From Glandiceps talaboti (taxonomy: Eukaryota > Hemichordata > Enteropneusta > Spengelidae), in NCBI RefSeq assembly GCF_964340395.1, contig NC_135557.1, positions 5,733,216 through 5,797,215 of the forward strand: 64,000 nt of DNA, in the 5' to 3' direction. The notes below the pieces were generated by a model. It saw only the letters and a list, made by a program, of their open reading frames with translations. It was not told the DNA's origin and made no database searches. Made by a program: the position numbers and the translations under genes. Shown in pieces: positions 36,164 to 49,183 of the stretch (position 1 is the first letter of the stretch; every line of letters begins with the position of its first letter).

Positions 36164-36281
36164 GAAACGAACTGTGACGGTGTAGACGATGTGTAACCAA
36201 GTGAGTGGTGTATCACCTGTACACTGTGAAATCATTCTACTGTACAGGTACGAACACTATCACGTGACTACACCAACCAAT
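36100..36281 (-). promoter_or_regulatory. Promoter-like block A: CRE, E-box, CCAAT
   Basis: TGACGTCA at 36,100-36,107 within the exon, CACGTG (inside ATCACGTGACT) at 36,261-36,266, and CCAAT at 36,277-36,281. The same three sites keep the same order and spacing in units B (about 45,784, 45,947 and 45,963) and C (about 50,802, 50,967 and 50,983). Conservation through two rounds of duplication while neighbouring sequence diverged suggests function. Confidence 0.45.
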
Positions 36282-36428
36282 CATAGTGTGTACTTAAGGA
36301 AAAGGTCCATAGATATCTAATGACAGCTGGGCACATTAATTATTACCATTCAATATACACATTTGTTTTGTATTTTCCAACTTCTCTCATCTGAGAATTC
36401 AAGTGTGGAACACAGTGGCATATATACA

Positions 36429-36430
36429 GA

Positions 36431-36493
<63 letters not shown>

Positions 36494-36500
36494 TAGATAG
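36429..36500. repeat. (GACA)n microsatellite, unit A
   Basis: About 16 GACA units; shorter at the corresponding place in unit B (46,110-46,156). Confidence 0.95.
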
Positions 36501-36633
36501 TCGCAGACCGACAGACCGTCATTCTGATCAAATGGAAAACTACTATATCAGTAATGTATCATACATCAGACAAAATGTTTAATAATAATTAGATAATACT
36601 ATTATGATACTGGTGTATAATAACTCCGGTGGT

Positions 36634-37072
36634 GGCAGTCCCTGACGAAGCGGGTACACATGCTTGTTAGAAATTTCACGGAAAAGGGGGTGTTTTTCGT
36701 CAGTCATCTAGTCCGTGGAATCGTGAAAAGGGGTACTTTTTCAGATCACCCTCTCAGAATAGGGCTAGGGTGCCCCTTTTATACTCTCTCTCTCTCAGAA
36801 GAAACTTCCCGACGATGGCCTGGGGACGAAGGTCTCGTAATCCAGAATAGTCCAATTGCAAACATCAGGGCGAAGAGTGTACGTTCAGTGTATGCATTAT
36901 TAAAGTTTACATCAAGGTAAAACCTCCCGAATTTCGGAAATAAGATGTAGTGATTTTCTCCAAGATACACTAAAAAGGGGTTGTTTTTCATTGAAATATT
37001 CCGGGCAAATGAGTACATTTGAAATTTCGCTAACAAGCATGGATACCCACCGATCTTGGGACTGACACTGCC
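36634..37072. mobile_element. Foldback element, copy in unit A
   Basis: The ends are inverted repeats of about 50 bp containing GGCAGT, GTCCC, CATGCTTGTTAG and AAATTTCA. GGCAGTCCCTGACG at the left pairs with the inverse of CTGACACTGCC at the right. Sub-repeats built on AAAAGGGG and TTTTTC recur inside. The same element is in unit B (46,274-46,716). It is non-coding. Confidence 0.6.
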
Positions 37073-37624
37073 GGGCAAATAATGCCTTAATTTTAAATTT
37101 TACTAACGCGTTATTTACGCAGTTCTAAAGCTTGAACTGAAAACCAAACACTCAGGTGTTTATTCGTTGTAATAAAGTAGCATCGTCTAGTTGCAGTTAT
37201 GGTTGGACCCAGTTGACTTGTAAGGAAAACAAACAAGTCCAAACTTGTATTAAATGGTGTTTTGTGGCTTACAACCAGATACCTGTCAGAATGTTCTGAT
37301 AACCTTTTAACCCTTTGCTAAAACCACACAAATATATGACATGACATGTGATACACTCATCAATTAATGTGTTATATGACCGTATCTATCTCCACTGTGT
37401 CTAACCATATTCTGTTCAATTCAGGTCGTACTTAATAATCTGTTAAGGCACGGAAACAGGACGAATAGTTATTTTTGTTGATTTTCCGGATTTGTAATAT
37501 TATTTTCTTATTTTCTTATTTTATCTATATTTCAAATAGTCTAGAGTTTTAAATATTACCATCAAAGCTCTTGTTTCCTCTCACTATTTTTCTAATTTCC
37601 TACCGTTAGCACTCTTATCAGAGT

Positions 37625-39330
37625 TTATTAAGAAAACCGAAAAGTAGTTCATAGATGGGCACAATCTCTATGATGCTACATTTTATAAATATCTTGGGAT
37701 CATTATGTCGAGTAGCGGTAAATGGTATTTAGCTCAGAAAACCCTTGCAGCGCAAGCAAAGCTATGTGTATTGTTAAAAAACCAACTCGCAAAACTTGGA
37801 GATATACCAGTCAAAGTTTTCATCAAAGTTTTTGATGGAAAAATACTACCGATACTAAACTATGCAGCGGAGACTTGGGGGTTTCGTAAAGCAAGTGATA
37901 TTGAACGTGTACATAGTAAAGTTTTACGTTGCATTTTTAAATCGACATTTACCAAACTGTGTTTCCCTTGTTGAAACGGGGCGTTTATAATTAATCATTT
38001 CTAGACAAATTAAGATTGTCAAGTATTGACTTAAGTTAACTTATTAAATTTGAGACCAGATACTATACTATTCTGTAGTATCAATATGAAAAAGCTGAAA
38101 ATAATGTAAAATTGTTGGGTCCTTGACGTTAAACATTTGTTATGTATTATCGACCTTGGTGAGGTATGACTGATACAGGGTGTTGGAATCTATCGGCCTT
38201 TGTGAGGTATGGGTGATGTAGGGTGTTGGAAATCTATCGGCCTTGGTGAGGTATGGCTGATACAGGGTGTTGGAAATCTATCGGCCTTTGTGAGGTATGG
38301 CTAATACAGGGTGTTGAAATCTATCGGCCTTTGTGAGGTATGGGTGATGTAGGGTGTTGGAAATCTATCGGCCTTGGTGAGGTATGGCTGATACAGGGTG
38401 TTGAAATCTATCGGCCTTTGTGAGGTATGGGTGATGTCGGGTGTTGGAAATCTATCGGCCTTGGTGAGGTATGGCTGATACAGGGTGTTGGAAATCTATC
38501 GGCCTTTGTGAGGTATGACTGATACAGGGTGTTGGAAATCTATTGGCCTTGGTGAGGTATGACTGATACAGGGTGTTGGAAATCTATCGGCCTTTGTGAG
38601 GTATGGCTGATGCACGGTGTTGGAAATCTATCGGCCTTGGTTAGGTATGGGTGATGCAGGGTGTTGGAAATCTATCGGCCTTGGTTAGGTATGGGTGATG
38701 CAGGGTGTTGGAAATCTATCGGCCTTGGTGAGGTATGGCATGATGCAGGGTGTTGGAAATCTATCGGCCTTGGTGAGGTATGGCTGATGCAGGGTGTTGG
38801 AAATCTATCGGCCCTGGTGAGGTATGGGTGATGCAGGGTGTTGGAAATGAAAACTGCTAATATCAATGTATTCAGATAAATGTGTAAGGATATCAATAGA
38901 CAATTAATACAAAGTGAAATGTCAGAAACTTCTTAACTAGATATGTATTGTAATTTCAAAACTTCATTGAGCTATGAGATTTACCTAGATGTAGTAGATA
39001 AAAAGATTTTTCCGTTTCGCTCTTTGTCACTTGCGTACATCATCTCATCAACTACAAATTGAAAAAGTGTAGATGGGAAAGATCAAAACCTCTAGAAGCG
39101 AAAGATTGTGTCCTTTCTGTCAAAATAGACAAGTAGAAGATGAATATTAATTTTGTCTTGCCTGTCCTACATATGATGACATAAGAAGGGAGTATTCCAG
39201 ATTATTTTTTCGACCCACCTATTCTCTATAAGTTATATATATTAGTAACAACAAAACATGACAATTTAATTAGGCAACTTTCACAATATGTTTACTTTGC
39301 TTTTCAAAAAAGAGCATGATTGATTGATAA
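37625..39330 (+). mobile_element. Degenerate LINE reverse transcriptase C-terminal region, unit A
   Basis: From about 37,680 the frame reads YKYLGIIMSS, then AAQAKLCVLLKNQLAKLGD, FIKVFDGKILPILNYAAETW and IERVHSKVL, the typical post-palm region of CR1/L2/RTE-like elements. It ends in stops near 37,972. After a minisatellite the C-terminal part resumes from about 38,920 (NFKTSLSYEIYL), with several stops and frameshifts up to about 39,330. Dead element, present also in unit B. Confidence 0.75.
38146..38848. repeat. 44-bp minisatellite in unit A, 16 units
   Basis: Units of about 44 bp containing ATCTATCGGCCTTGGTGAGG and GATACAGGGTGTTG. They lie inside the dead LINE. The matching site in unit B (about 47,795-47,880) has only two units, so the array expanded, or contracted in the other copy, after the segment duplicated. 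Confidence 0.95.
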
Positions 39331-40117
39331 TTAGACACGATGGTAAGGTACTGTACACATTTTGGTTTATATTATTTGTATGTAAAGATCGGTGGCCTAA
39401 TATATAATACGAATAAAAGCATTCTCATACTCTCATTCTCATTCTTATTCACTTATCAGAGTTTATTAACTGTGCATTAATTAGCAGATTGCTAATCCTA
39501 TTGACGTGTACTTCCATTAGTCGGATCAGTAGATGTTGACACTCACTGCGTAATGTGTTAACTGGGCAATTAGCCCCTGAGTTTGTTCTATGATTAGCAA
39601 TTTTGCTAATTGATGCAAAGTTGGTAAACTGTGACAAGACAATTATAATGGTAGGAATAAACAGTATTTATAAACCATATTTAAAACTTTTATTTGAAAT
39701 ACAGGAAAAATAATATAAGCAATCTGGAAAACCGCGAGAATAAATATTGAGTATTCGTCTTCTATCCTGTGGTTACTATTTGACACATTCAGGTTATACC
39801 ATATTTGGAAATAAAGCAATAATTTAAATCAGACAATAAAGAATGTATTCTCAAGATATTGCATACTTTGTGAAAAGCGTTAATTTTGTTAAGAGGAAAA
39901 ACACCCACATGTGCATCAACTTCAATATCTGGGCAAAATTGACAGCACGATTATTCAATAGATAGTTTGTAATTACTGGGAATAATTCATTGTGCGCATG
40001 CCTCGTTAAAATACATTGTGCTGTTTGCTATTTTTTTCATTTCGTTCCACTTCCATGAGGGAGATGTGTAATACCGTGATTAGAATTGATACAGTATGAA
40101 AAACGCACTGATATAGA

Positions 40118-40192
40118 CAGACAGACGGGCAGACAGGCAAGTAGACATTCAGACAGACAGACAGACAGACAGACAGGCAGACAGACAGACAA
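40118..40192. repeat. (GACA)n-like microsatellite, unit A
   Basis: Interrupted GACA/GGCA repeats; the counterpart in unit B is at 49,088-49,183 and is longer. Confidence 0.9.
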
Positions 40193-40748
40193 AGCCACAT
40201 TTTATCATACCCTTCATATACGGAAGATGCCCAAGTACTTTGATATTCAGTTTTGCAAGTTCTGATTTTTTTTCATTTTGCTTCCGAATAATGAGGCAAA
40301 TTGAAAAATATTAAACACGAAAGATCACACATACAACGTGTGCTTTGTCTCAGCAAACTACAAAGAATAGTTTCACATCTATACTATCAATTACAAAAAT
40401 TAAAATGATCCTGACATTGGATCGAAAGAATCATGTAATCAGTGAATTGCATGTCCCCAAAACCCTATATACAAACACTTACATCATATCAATAGCACTT
40501 TCAGACGAGTATATACACTTTGGTGTAAATAGGGACATTGACAGCAGTTGTCTTGGTAACAGATTGTTGCCACAAAGCAATTTCATATATAGTTTATTCA
40601 CGTTTTTCGGAAAGATTAAATGTTTAGCTATTTTCTGACCAACTTGCGGCTTTACCAATCATATAATCATATACCATTTACCCTTCTCTCTTTTGATTTT
40701 TGTTACCATTATTTTGTAATCATTTTATACGATTGGGTAAATAAACCA

Positions 40749-40750
<2 letters not shown>

Positions 40751-40795
<45 letters not shown>
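40751..40795. repeat. (TA)n microsatellite, unit A only
   Basis: About 22 TA repeats at the right end of about 135 bp that unit B lacks (B continues straight from ATCATATATGAT). Confidence 0.95.
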
Positions 40796-40798
<3 letters not shown>

Positions 40799-43700
40799 CG
40801 AAGACATACTTGAAAGTTTCAGTGAATGTTTCGATAAAAGTCCAAAAATTAAGATGACCTTGAATTTTGACTATGACGTCGAGCTTGAATCGAAAAGGTT
40901 ATGTAATGATTGAGTTCCCTGTCCTCTCAAATATATATACACATACTTTATTCATGATTATATCATTTCTGGGTCGCGAGATATGACGTTTTTAATGTTT
41001 TAGCATCCTTGAAAATAATGTCAACGTTACCATAGAAACCGTCTCCTGTGAGTTTTTACAAGAGAATCCACAATCTGAAGGCCCAGATGAAGGCCCAGAT
41101 GTTACTCTAATCAAATATACTGCCTAAAATTGTACTTCAAGCTGGGCAATTCTTTTTTCAAAAGTCTTGGTGCCCTGACTAGATCACCCCATGTTAACGA
41201 TTGCAGAACTGCACTTTGTTGAATTGAAGTTGAACGTAACTTAAAAGATTGCATAACGGTTCTTTTTGCACGACCAAAACATTCTACATACCTGCGAGTA
41301 ACATTTCACCTGACCTAGACGACAGGCTTTGTCAAACTATCCGTTTGCTTGTCATACTGCTTGGTGGTATAGTACTAAGTTTTACCGACCTGATGGATAT
41401 TTTCAAGGATGTAGGGAAAGGGGTTTTTATAAAATGTTTATAACATTATATCAAATAAATAGTTCTTATATAGCCGAGGACTTTTCCCCATTTAAAGACA
41501 TCTAGGTATTTCAATTAACAGGAGCGTTTGACCACAAAACAACTTACTTGTAATGATAACAACATTATGAGAAAAGCATATCTCATAAGCAAATATTATA
41601 TCTCTGTTACTACATTTCATTGTTGGGCTCGGTTCCTGTTTCATCGTTTGGCCAGACAAAATATCTTACTAGCATTGTAACATTTTCTTTTTGTATTTTC
41701 GGAAACTTCTTTTTGTTAACTATCATAATACCATATCGTTGCCAAGTTACATAGAATCTCTTTCACTCATTTTCTGTCATTTTCACACCTATAAATTCCT
41801 TTCATATTATCTTTGTTTCATTTCACCTTTATCATCCCATGCCTATTAGATCTCACACCCACTTTTAGTACATTTCCTGATATCTTATGTTGGTGGCTCT
41901 TCAAAATCTGATATACTTTATACTTAAACACAAAACTATTAGCAGAACAATTCTGTGTCATATCTTCATCAGACAATTGTTACTTTTGTGTTTCTAGTTA
42001 TTCCTAGTATTTATAAATGTATTCAGATATTTGTTTTATTTTCAAGGAACGCAATATTTTATTATATAATATTTTTATATAATAATCCTGTCTTTCTCTG
42101 TGATGAATCTAATGAAGACCTCTGCATTCTATATTTAATATTACACTTTGTTGGAAATAAAGAATTATTTTCCTATAGTAGTTTCGACAAAAATGATCAT
42201 ATTGTGTATACACTATAGTTTTATATAATTGCAATTTTAGTAACCGTGGAGACGAATTTTGAACGATTGTACTTCATATTCAGCATAACGTTTTGATAAC
42301 CTGGTATAAATTCATTTTTTTGTTGATTTGTTAATCAATTCATTTTTAGTTCAGTGCATGTCAATTTTCCAGAAGGCGGGGTCTTTTTAAACACCTCATC
42401 TACTCACCCAACGAAGGATTTGCCTCTCATGACTACACTTGGCGAGCGAGTCAGCACCCCTGCCAAGTTTCAACGTTATGTAAATACGAATTAAACCACC
42501 GCACGTCGAACTGATGACATGTCAACTAAGTTGCTGAGGTAAATAGTTTTGTTGGAGAGCAATACTGACATGAATTTGATGAAATCAACAATTAATATAT
42601 GGGTTGTATTATATCGAGTATTCTTCATCTATGTTGTTATCTTACTTCGTCGCCGCAATTTGCGCGTTTTATCTGACTGTTCTTAGTTACTCTTTAACTC
42701 TTTAAGGAGATAACTCGTGACAGTAGGGTGCAATGTTAACGATAAATCGTGGTAGCTACGTCGAACCTGAACAGTTGTGTATACTACTATACTACGTACT
42801 AAATTGTCTGTGAATATGTGGGTTGTATTCTTATTCACCCTGGGCCAGTCAATATCCGTCACCTGAAAAAAATCACCATCCTGAGAAGTAAAATCTCTCA
42901 AATAAATTCAAACGAATTCTCTCTCACCGGAATGATGTTATTCCTACTTTGGCTACCAGGGAATATTGAGAAGTTGTGGTCTGTGTAACTGCACCCAGTT
43001 AAAAAATCTAAGTCCAGTACAAATTTCAATGTGAACAGGGGACTGTTTACTTAGTTACTAAGTTAATGACAAAACATTGCATCCGTTATCATATAAGTTT
43101 TCATTTGAGTCAAATATGGCTAACCGATATCGTTTAGTAACCTGTCAACCGTACCCTTCACTATACAGCTACACTCCGTATATTTCCTTCATTTGCTATG
43201 AGTGTATAGTAAATTCATATCACTGTCAACATACACAAACAGTAACATATGATAAGTAACTTTAAATACTGTTTATTAATCTAAACCCTGTATGCTACAC
43301 AATTAGATATTGGTAAACGAAGTATTTTAACGATGTCATCAAAAATATTAAAGCAGCACCAGCTACAACAGGAACAGGGTGTTTTTTGAAACAACCCCCC
43401 ACCTCACCCCCAGCCCTTAGCTGTTTGTTAGATATGGCTTACTCACTTATAATATCATACCGTATTGAATCACCAGTTGGTCAATGTATTTGTGTAAGCC
43501 TACAAATAGTAAGGTGCAATAAATCCAATTAAACTGATTTTTGAGTCCGTTCCCAATAATCAACTCCCAAATGTAATCACAATTTCAATTTATTACTTCT
43601 GGATACAAGCGACCCCCAATTAATATATGCAATGCCAAATTATTGTAATTTTAACAAATTTCCGTGAATACATTGTTGATTGTCTGATTTACAAAATAAT

Positions 43701-45773
43701 TCTCACGTTATAGCTAGTTCAGCTTTAATTAGTAAACGTTACAATATGACTTTATTACTTAACCTTTTGTAATTGTGTTCTCTGCAAACAGAAAAAAACA
43801 ACAATATAAGGGTACGTAAATGTATCACCGTTGTATATCGCAAGACATTGGAATACACGCTACAGTTTATAAATATTACGTACGGGAACGAGGTTACTAA
43901 GACCTTACAATTGTGTACTATACAAATTGAAAAAACTGACTGCAATGATTTGTTTCCTCGTAACTTCACGAAGTGTCACCCCTGCATTTGACATGGGGGT
44001 AAAATCAGATAATTATTAATGTTAGCTTAATGTTTATAAAATAATTGTAACGATATTTGATGTATAGAACTGTGGATGAGTTAGTTCCAATATTTTACAG
44101 ATATAAGAATATTGTTTAAGATTTTAGTTATGATTAAACTTGACTTTATTTATCAGATTATAAAAATCAATTGTTAGATCTAGACGTCGACTGTCATTGG
44201 ATGTTGGTGATTCAAGGCCTAGTGTGAGACAATTAGTATGTATTGACACTATTTAGGGAATCGGACAGGTACAGTTTAAAATTATCACAGTAATCTATTT
44301 ATAATTATCGCAATAACCTATTCAAATCTGTAAAGTGATGACAAATCAATATGGTCGCTAAATTGTGTCGTACTAGTATTAACACCAACAGTGTGAAGTA
44401 AAAACCTTGCCCACCATGTATCAAAATTAAACGCGAACAACTCACTGTCAACTGTCGATGGTCAAACCAATCATTTACGTACTGCAGGTGCAGGATTAGT
44501 TACAATATGTTATAAGTTTCATAGCACAGTCACTTCACAACATTGTGCAATCTTGTGTTGTGTAAAACACATATGTATTTTGGAAATACTAATTAATTTA
44601 GAGATTAGTTTAATTTCCTGGTATCGCCATTAAGTGCAGTTTGTACGGAGTGACGCGTTTTCACCGTCATAAATAAATTACGGGAACGTTGTCGACAGTT
44701 GTAGAATCTATGCTTGTCAGAAAAACAAAACACATATAGAAACTCAAAAATGTAAAAAAAAAAAAAAAAGTGTAACAGATTTTTACTTTATGAAGTTCAA
44801 CATCTGGTTGTAGTTGTCGCTCAAACTGTTCCAAGACATCTACATGTACGATATTTACCATAATGAAATAAGTACGTGTCTTCGATGCACGATTATCGAC
44901 AGGGTAGATTACGGAGTACTCAAAACAGAAATACCATCGTAATAATTATGAGACTGATATAATTTCAAGTCAACGACTACAGCTTTACAGTTCTTCTAGT
45001 ACTTCAGCTGCTTTATTCAATTGTTCTTTTAACAGATTTTATTTAATCCTGTACATCACGGCTAATCTAATCAGAAAGCAGGACACTACGATAATAATAC
45101 AGGAGTGTCGTATTGAAATATTTTAAGATATTGCAGTGAAACTACAAACCATGTACCGAACGTGAAATAGTGAATTCGACATTCAGATTATTCTGTCAAA
45201 GCGATTTTATATTCCCCGAGAATGTTTTGATGGGTTCGGTTATTCACTTTTGATAATCCCTTTTTTTGAATATCAATCGTTCAATATTTATTTGATAAAA
45301 CTTACCAATGAACTTCACCTCATTTAGAAGTGGTGGTTTGTAATATACCTTTTACACCTGTGTTCTTATATATCCTGACTGGACGTAAAACACGTCTTAT
45401 TGTCAAGTGATATGTTTAATACTTCAAGCTAAAGCACCGCCCCGTGACTAGCCATATATTTAAACTTAGATATCAACTACATCAGTTTACTCTCCTAATT
45501 TCAATACAATATTTTCCACTGTTGTCAGGATGGTGGCGATAAAATTAATGTTTTGTAGTCAGAGTAACCGAACTGAATTAGCTGACCTATCGGTATGAAT
45601 ATTTAATGTTAGGATAGCAGTATTAGAACTTATTAACGATAGAAGTATCAATGTTAGACCTACTTGTACTTCAACAACTTGGACTAACATAGATAACAAA
45701 ATTTAACTTTACGATTTACACGCGGAAGATACAATATTTTATTTGTACATGAATTAAGACGACAGTGACCTAC

Positions 45774-45849
45774 CTGAATAGTATGACGTCAATGTCTTCG
45801 AGTTGTGACGTTGTATCAACAATTCCACAGACCGATAAACTCGAATCAT
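45774..45849 (-). CDS. First coding exon, copy B (25 codons + 1 nt)
   Basis: ATG at 45,849 opens 25 codons (MIRVYRSVELLIQRHN at the start, SYYS at the end) and the exon ends in phase 1 at CAG before the donor GTAGGT. Copy C (50,793-50,868) keeps the same peptide and donor. The frame joins in phase to the 198-nt exon at 32,618, giving SYYS followed by DYSERH. The promoter-like E-box and CCAAT lie just upstream. No signal peptide. The distance to exon 2 is about 13 kb. Confidence 0.4.
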
Positions 45850-46109
45850 GCAACGAACTGGGACGGTGTAGACGTTGTGTAGTCAAGTGAGTGGTATATC
45901 ACCTGTACACTGTGAAATCATTCGACTCTACAGGTACGAACACTATCACGTGACTACACCAACCAATCACGATGTGTACTCAAGTAAAATGTCAATAACT
46001 ATCTAATGACAGCTTGGCACATTAATTATTACCATTCAACATACACATTTGTTTTGTATTTTCCAACTTCTCTGATCTTAGAATTCAAGTGAGGAACACA
46101 GTGACATAT

Positions 46110-46156
<47 letters not shown>
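46110..46156. repeat. (GACA)n microsatellite, unit B
   Basis: About 11 units, ending in CATACATA. Confidence 0.95.
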
Positions 46157-46273
46157 TACATACTGATCAAATGGAAAACTACTATATCAGTAAAGTATCA
46201 GACATCAAACAAAATGTTTAAATAATAATTAGATAATACTATTATGATACTGGTGTATAATAACTCCGGTGGT

Positions 46274-46716
46274 GGCAGTCCCTGACGAAGCGGGTACACA
46301 TGCTTGTTAGAAATTTCACGGAAAAGGGGGTGTTTTTCGTCAGTCATCTAGTCCGTGGAACCGTGAAAAGGGGTACTTTTTCAGATCACCCTCTCAGAAT
46401 AGGGCTAGGATGCCCCTTTTATACTCTCTCTCAGAAGAAACTTCCCGACGATGGCCTGGGGACGAAGGTCTCGTAATCCAGAATAGTCCAATTGCAAACA
46501 TCAGGGCGAAGCGTGTACGTTCAGTGTATGCATTATTAAAGTTTACATAGAGGTAAAACCTCCCGAATTTCGGAAATAAGATGTAGTGATTTTCTCCCAG
46601 ATACACTAAGAAGGGGTTGTTTTTCATTGAAATATTCCGGGCAAATGAGTACATTTGAAATTTCGCTAACAAGCATGGATACCCACATGGATACCGATCT
46701 AGGGACTGACACTGCC
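46274..46716. mobile_element. Foldback element, copy in unit B
   Basis: Same inverted ends as the element at 36,634-37,072 and at the same relative place, so it was present before the duplication. A short CATGGATACC repeat near the right arm is extra here. Confidence 0.6.
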
Positions 46717-47269
46717 GGGCAAATAATGCCTTAATTTGAAATTTTACTAACGCGTTATTTAGGCATGTCTAAAGCTTGAACTGAAAACCAAATACTCAAG
46801 TGTTTATTCGTTGTAATAAAGTAGCATCGTCTAGTTGCAGTTATGGTTGGACCCAGTTGACTTGTAAGGAAAACAAACAAGTCCAAACTTGTATTAAATG
46901 GTGTTTTGTGGCTTACAACCAGATACCTGTCAGAATGTTCTGATAACCTTTTAACCCTTTGCTCAAACCACACAAATATATCATATGGCATGTGATACAC
47001 TCATAAATTAATGTAATATATGATCGTATCTATCTCCACTGTCTCTAACCATATTCTGTTCAATTCAAGTCGTAGTTAATAATCTGTTAAAGGCACGGAA
47101 ACAGGACGAATAGTTATTTTTGTTGATTTTCCGGATTTGTAATATTATTTTCTTATTTTCTTATTTTATCTATATTTCAAATATTCTAGAGTTTTAAATA
47201 TTGCCATCAAAGCTCTTGTTTCCTTCCACTATTTTTCCGATTTCCTACCATTAGCACTCTTATCAGAGT

Positions 47270-48370
47270 TTATTAAGAAAACCGAAAAGTTGTGCATAGA
47301 TGGGCACAAACTCGATGTTGTTCCATTTAATAAACATCTAGGGATCATTATGTCGAGAAGCAATGAACGGTATTTAGTCAGAAAACCCTTGCAGCGCAAG
47401 CAAGCAAAACCATGTTTATTGTTAAAAACCAACTCGCAAAACTTGGAGATATACTAGTCAACATTTCCATCAAAGTCTTTGATGGAAATATACTAAACTA
47501 TGCAGCGGAGACTTGGGGGTTTCATAAAGCAAGTGATATTGAACGTGTACATAGTAAAGTTTTACGTTACATTTTGGGTTTAAATCAACATACGCCAAAT
47601 TGTGTTTCCCTTGCTGAAACAGGTCGTTTACAAATTAATCATTTCTAGACAAATTAAGATTGTCAAGTATTGATTTAAGTTATTAAATTTGAGACCAGAT
47701 ACTGTTCTGTCTGTATGCTATAAGTATCAATATGAAAAAACTGAAAATAATGTAAAATTTTTGGGTCCTTGACGTTAAACATTTGTTATGTATTATCGGC
47801 TTTGGTGAGGTATGGCTGATGCAGGGTGTTGGCAATCTATCGGCCTTGGTGAGGTATGGGTGATGTAGGGTGTTGGAAATGAAAACTGCTAATATCAATG
47901 TATTCAGATAAATGTGTAAGGATATCAATAGACAATTAATACAAAGTGAAATGTCAGAAACTTCTAAACTAGATATGTATCGTAATTTCAAAACTTCATT
48001 GAGCTATGAGATTTACCTAGATGTAGTAGATAAAAAGATTTTTCCGTTTCGCTCTTTGTCACTTGCGTACACCATCTCATCAACAACAAATTGAAAAAGT
48101 GTAGATGGAAAAGATCAAAACCCCCTAGAAGCGAAAGATTGTGTCCTTTCTGTCAAAATAGACTAGTAGAAGATGAATATAACTTTTGTCTTGCCTGTCC
48201 TACATATGATGACATAAGAAGGGAGTATTCCAGATAATTTTTTCGACCTACCTGTTCTCTATAAGTTATATATATAGTAACAACAAAACATGACAATTTA
48301 ATTAGACAACTTTCACGATATGTTTACTTTGCTTTTCAAAAAATAGCATCATTGATTGATAATTAGACAC
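47270..48370 (+). mobile_element. Degenerate LINE fragment, unit B
   Basis: Counterpart of the LINE in unit A. Residual frames are 47,412-47,648 (LAKLGD, NYAAETW and IERVHSKVL motifs) and 47,912-48,094 (NFKTSLSYEIYLDVV). It contains only two 44-bp minisatellite units and a small deletion next to NYAAETW. Non-functional. Confidence 0.75.
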
Positions 48371-49087
48371 GATGGTTAACTACTGTACATATTTTGGTTT
48401 ATACTCTCATTCTCATTCTTATTCACTTATCAGAGTTTATCAACTGTGCATTAATTAGCAGATTGCTAATCCTATTGACGTGTACTTCCATTAGTCGGAT
48501 CAGTAGATGTTGACACTCACTGCGTAATGTGTTAATTGGGCAATTAGCCCGTGAGTTTGTTCTATGATTAGCAATTTTGCTAATTAATGCAAAGTTGGTA
48601 AACTATGACAAGACAATGATAATGGTAGGAAAAAACAGTATTTATAAACAATATTTAAAACTTTTATTTGAAATACAGGAAAAATAATATAAACAATCTG
48701 GAAAACCGCGAGAATAAATATTGAGTATTCGTCCTTTATCCTGTGGTTACTATTTGACACATTCAGGTTATACCATATTTGGAAATAAAGCAATAATTTA
48801 AATCAGACAATAACGAGTGTATTCTCAAGATATTGCATACTTTGTGAAAAGCGTTAATTTTGTTAAGAGGAAAAACACCCACATGTGAATCAATTTCAAT
48901 GTCTGGGGAAAATTGACAGCACAATTATTCAATAGATAGTTTGTAATTACTGGGAATAATTCATTGTGCGCATGCTTCGTTAATATACATTGCGATGTTC
49001 GCCATTTTTTTCATTTCGTTCAACTTCCATGAGGGAGGTGTGTAATACCGTGATTAGAATTGATGCAGTATGAAAAACGCACTGATA

Positions 49088-49124
49088 TAGACAGACAGAC
49101 GGGCAGACAGGCAAGTAGACATGC

Positions 49125-49169
<45 letters not shown>

Positions 49170-49183
49170 GGCAGACAGACAAA
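49088..49183. repeat. (GACA)n-like microsatellite, unit B
   Basis: Interrupted GACA repeats at the position equivalent to 40,118-40,192. Confidence 0.92.

Larger units (their letters stand above)
32672..41252. repeat. Tandem segmental duplication, unit A (8.58 kb)
   Basis: Begins ATAACGGTTCTTTTTGCACG and is followed directly by unit B, which begins with the same words at 41,253. Near-collinear throughout. Differences include about 16 minisatellite units (2 in B), a TA microsatellite and about 135 bp near 40,670-40,795 that B lacks, and the absence of two segments present in B (about 43,215-43,980 and 44,057-44,445). Contains first-exon block A, a foldback element and a dead LINE. Confidence 0.93.

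Noticed and set aside
33383-42218. Conserved ORF pair 33,383-33,604 and 41,955-42,218
   Set aside because: Conservation only reflects the recent segmental duplication; the frames differ in length and by frameshifts, with no coding signature.
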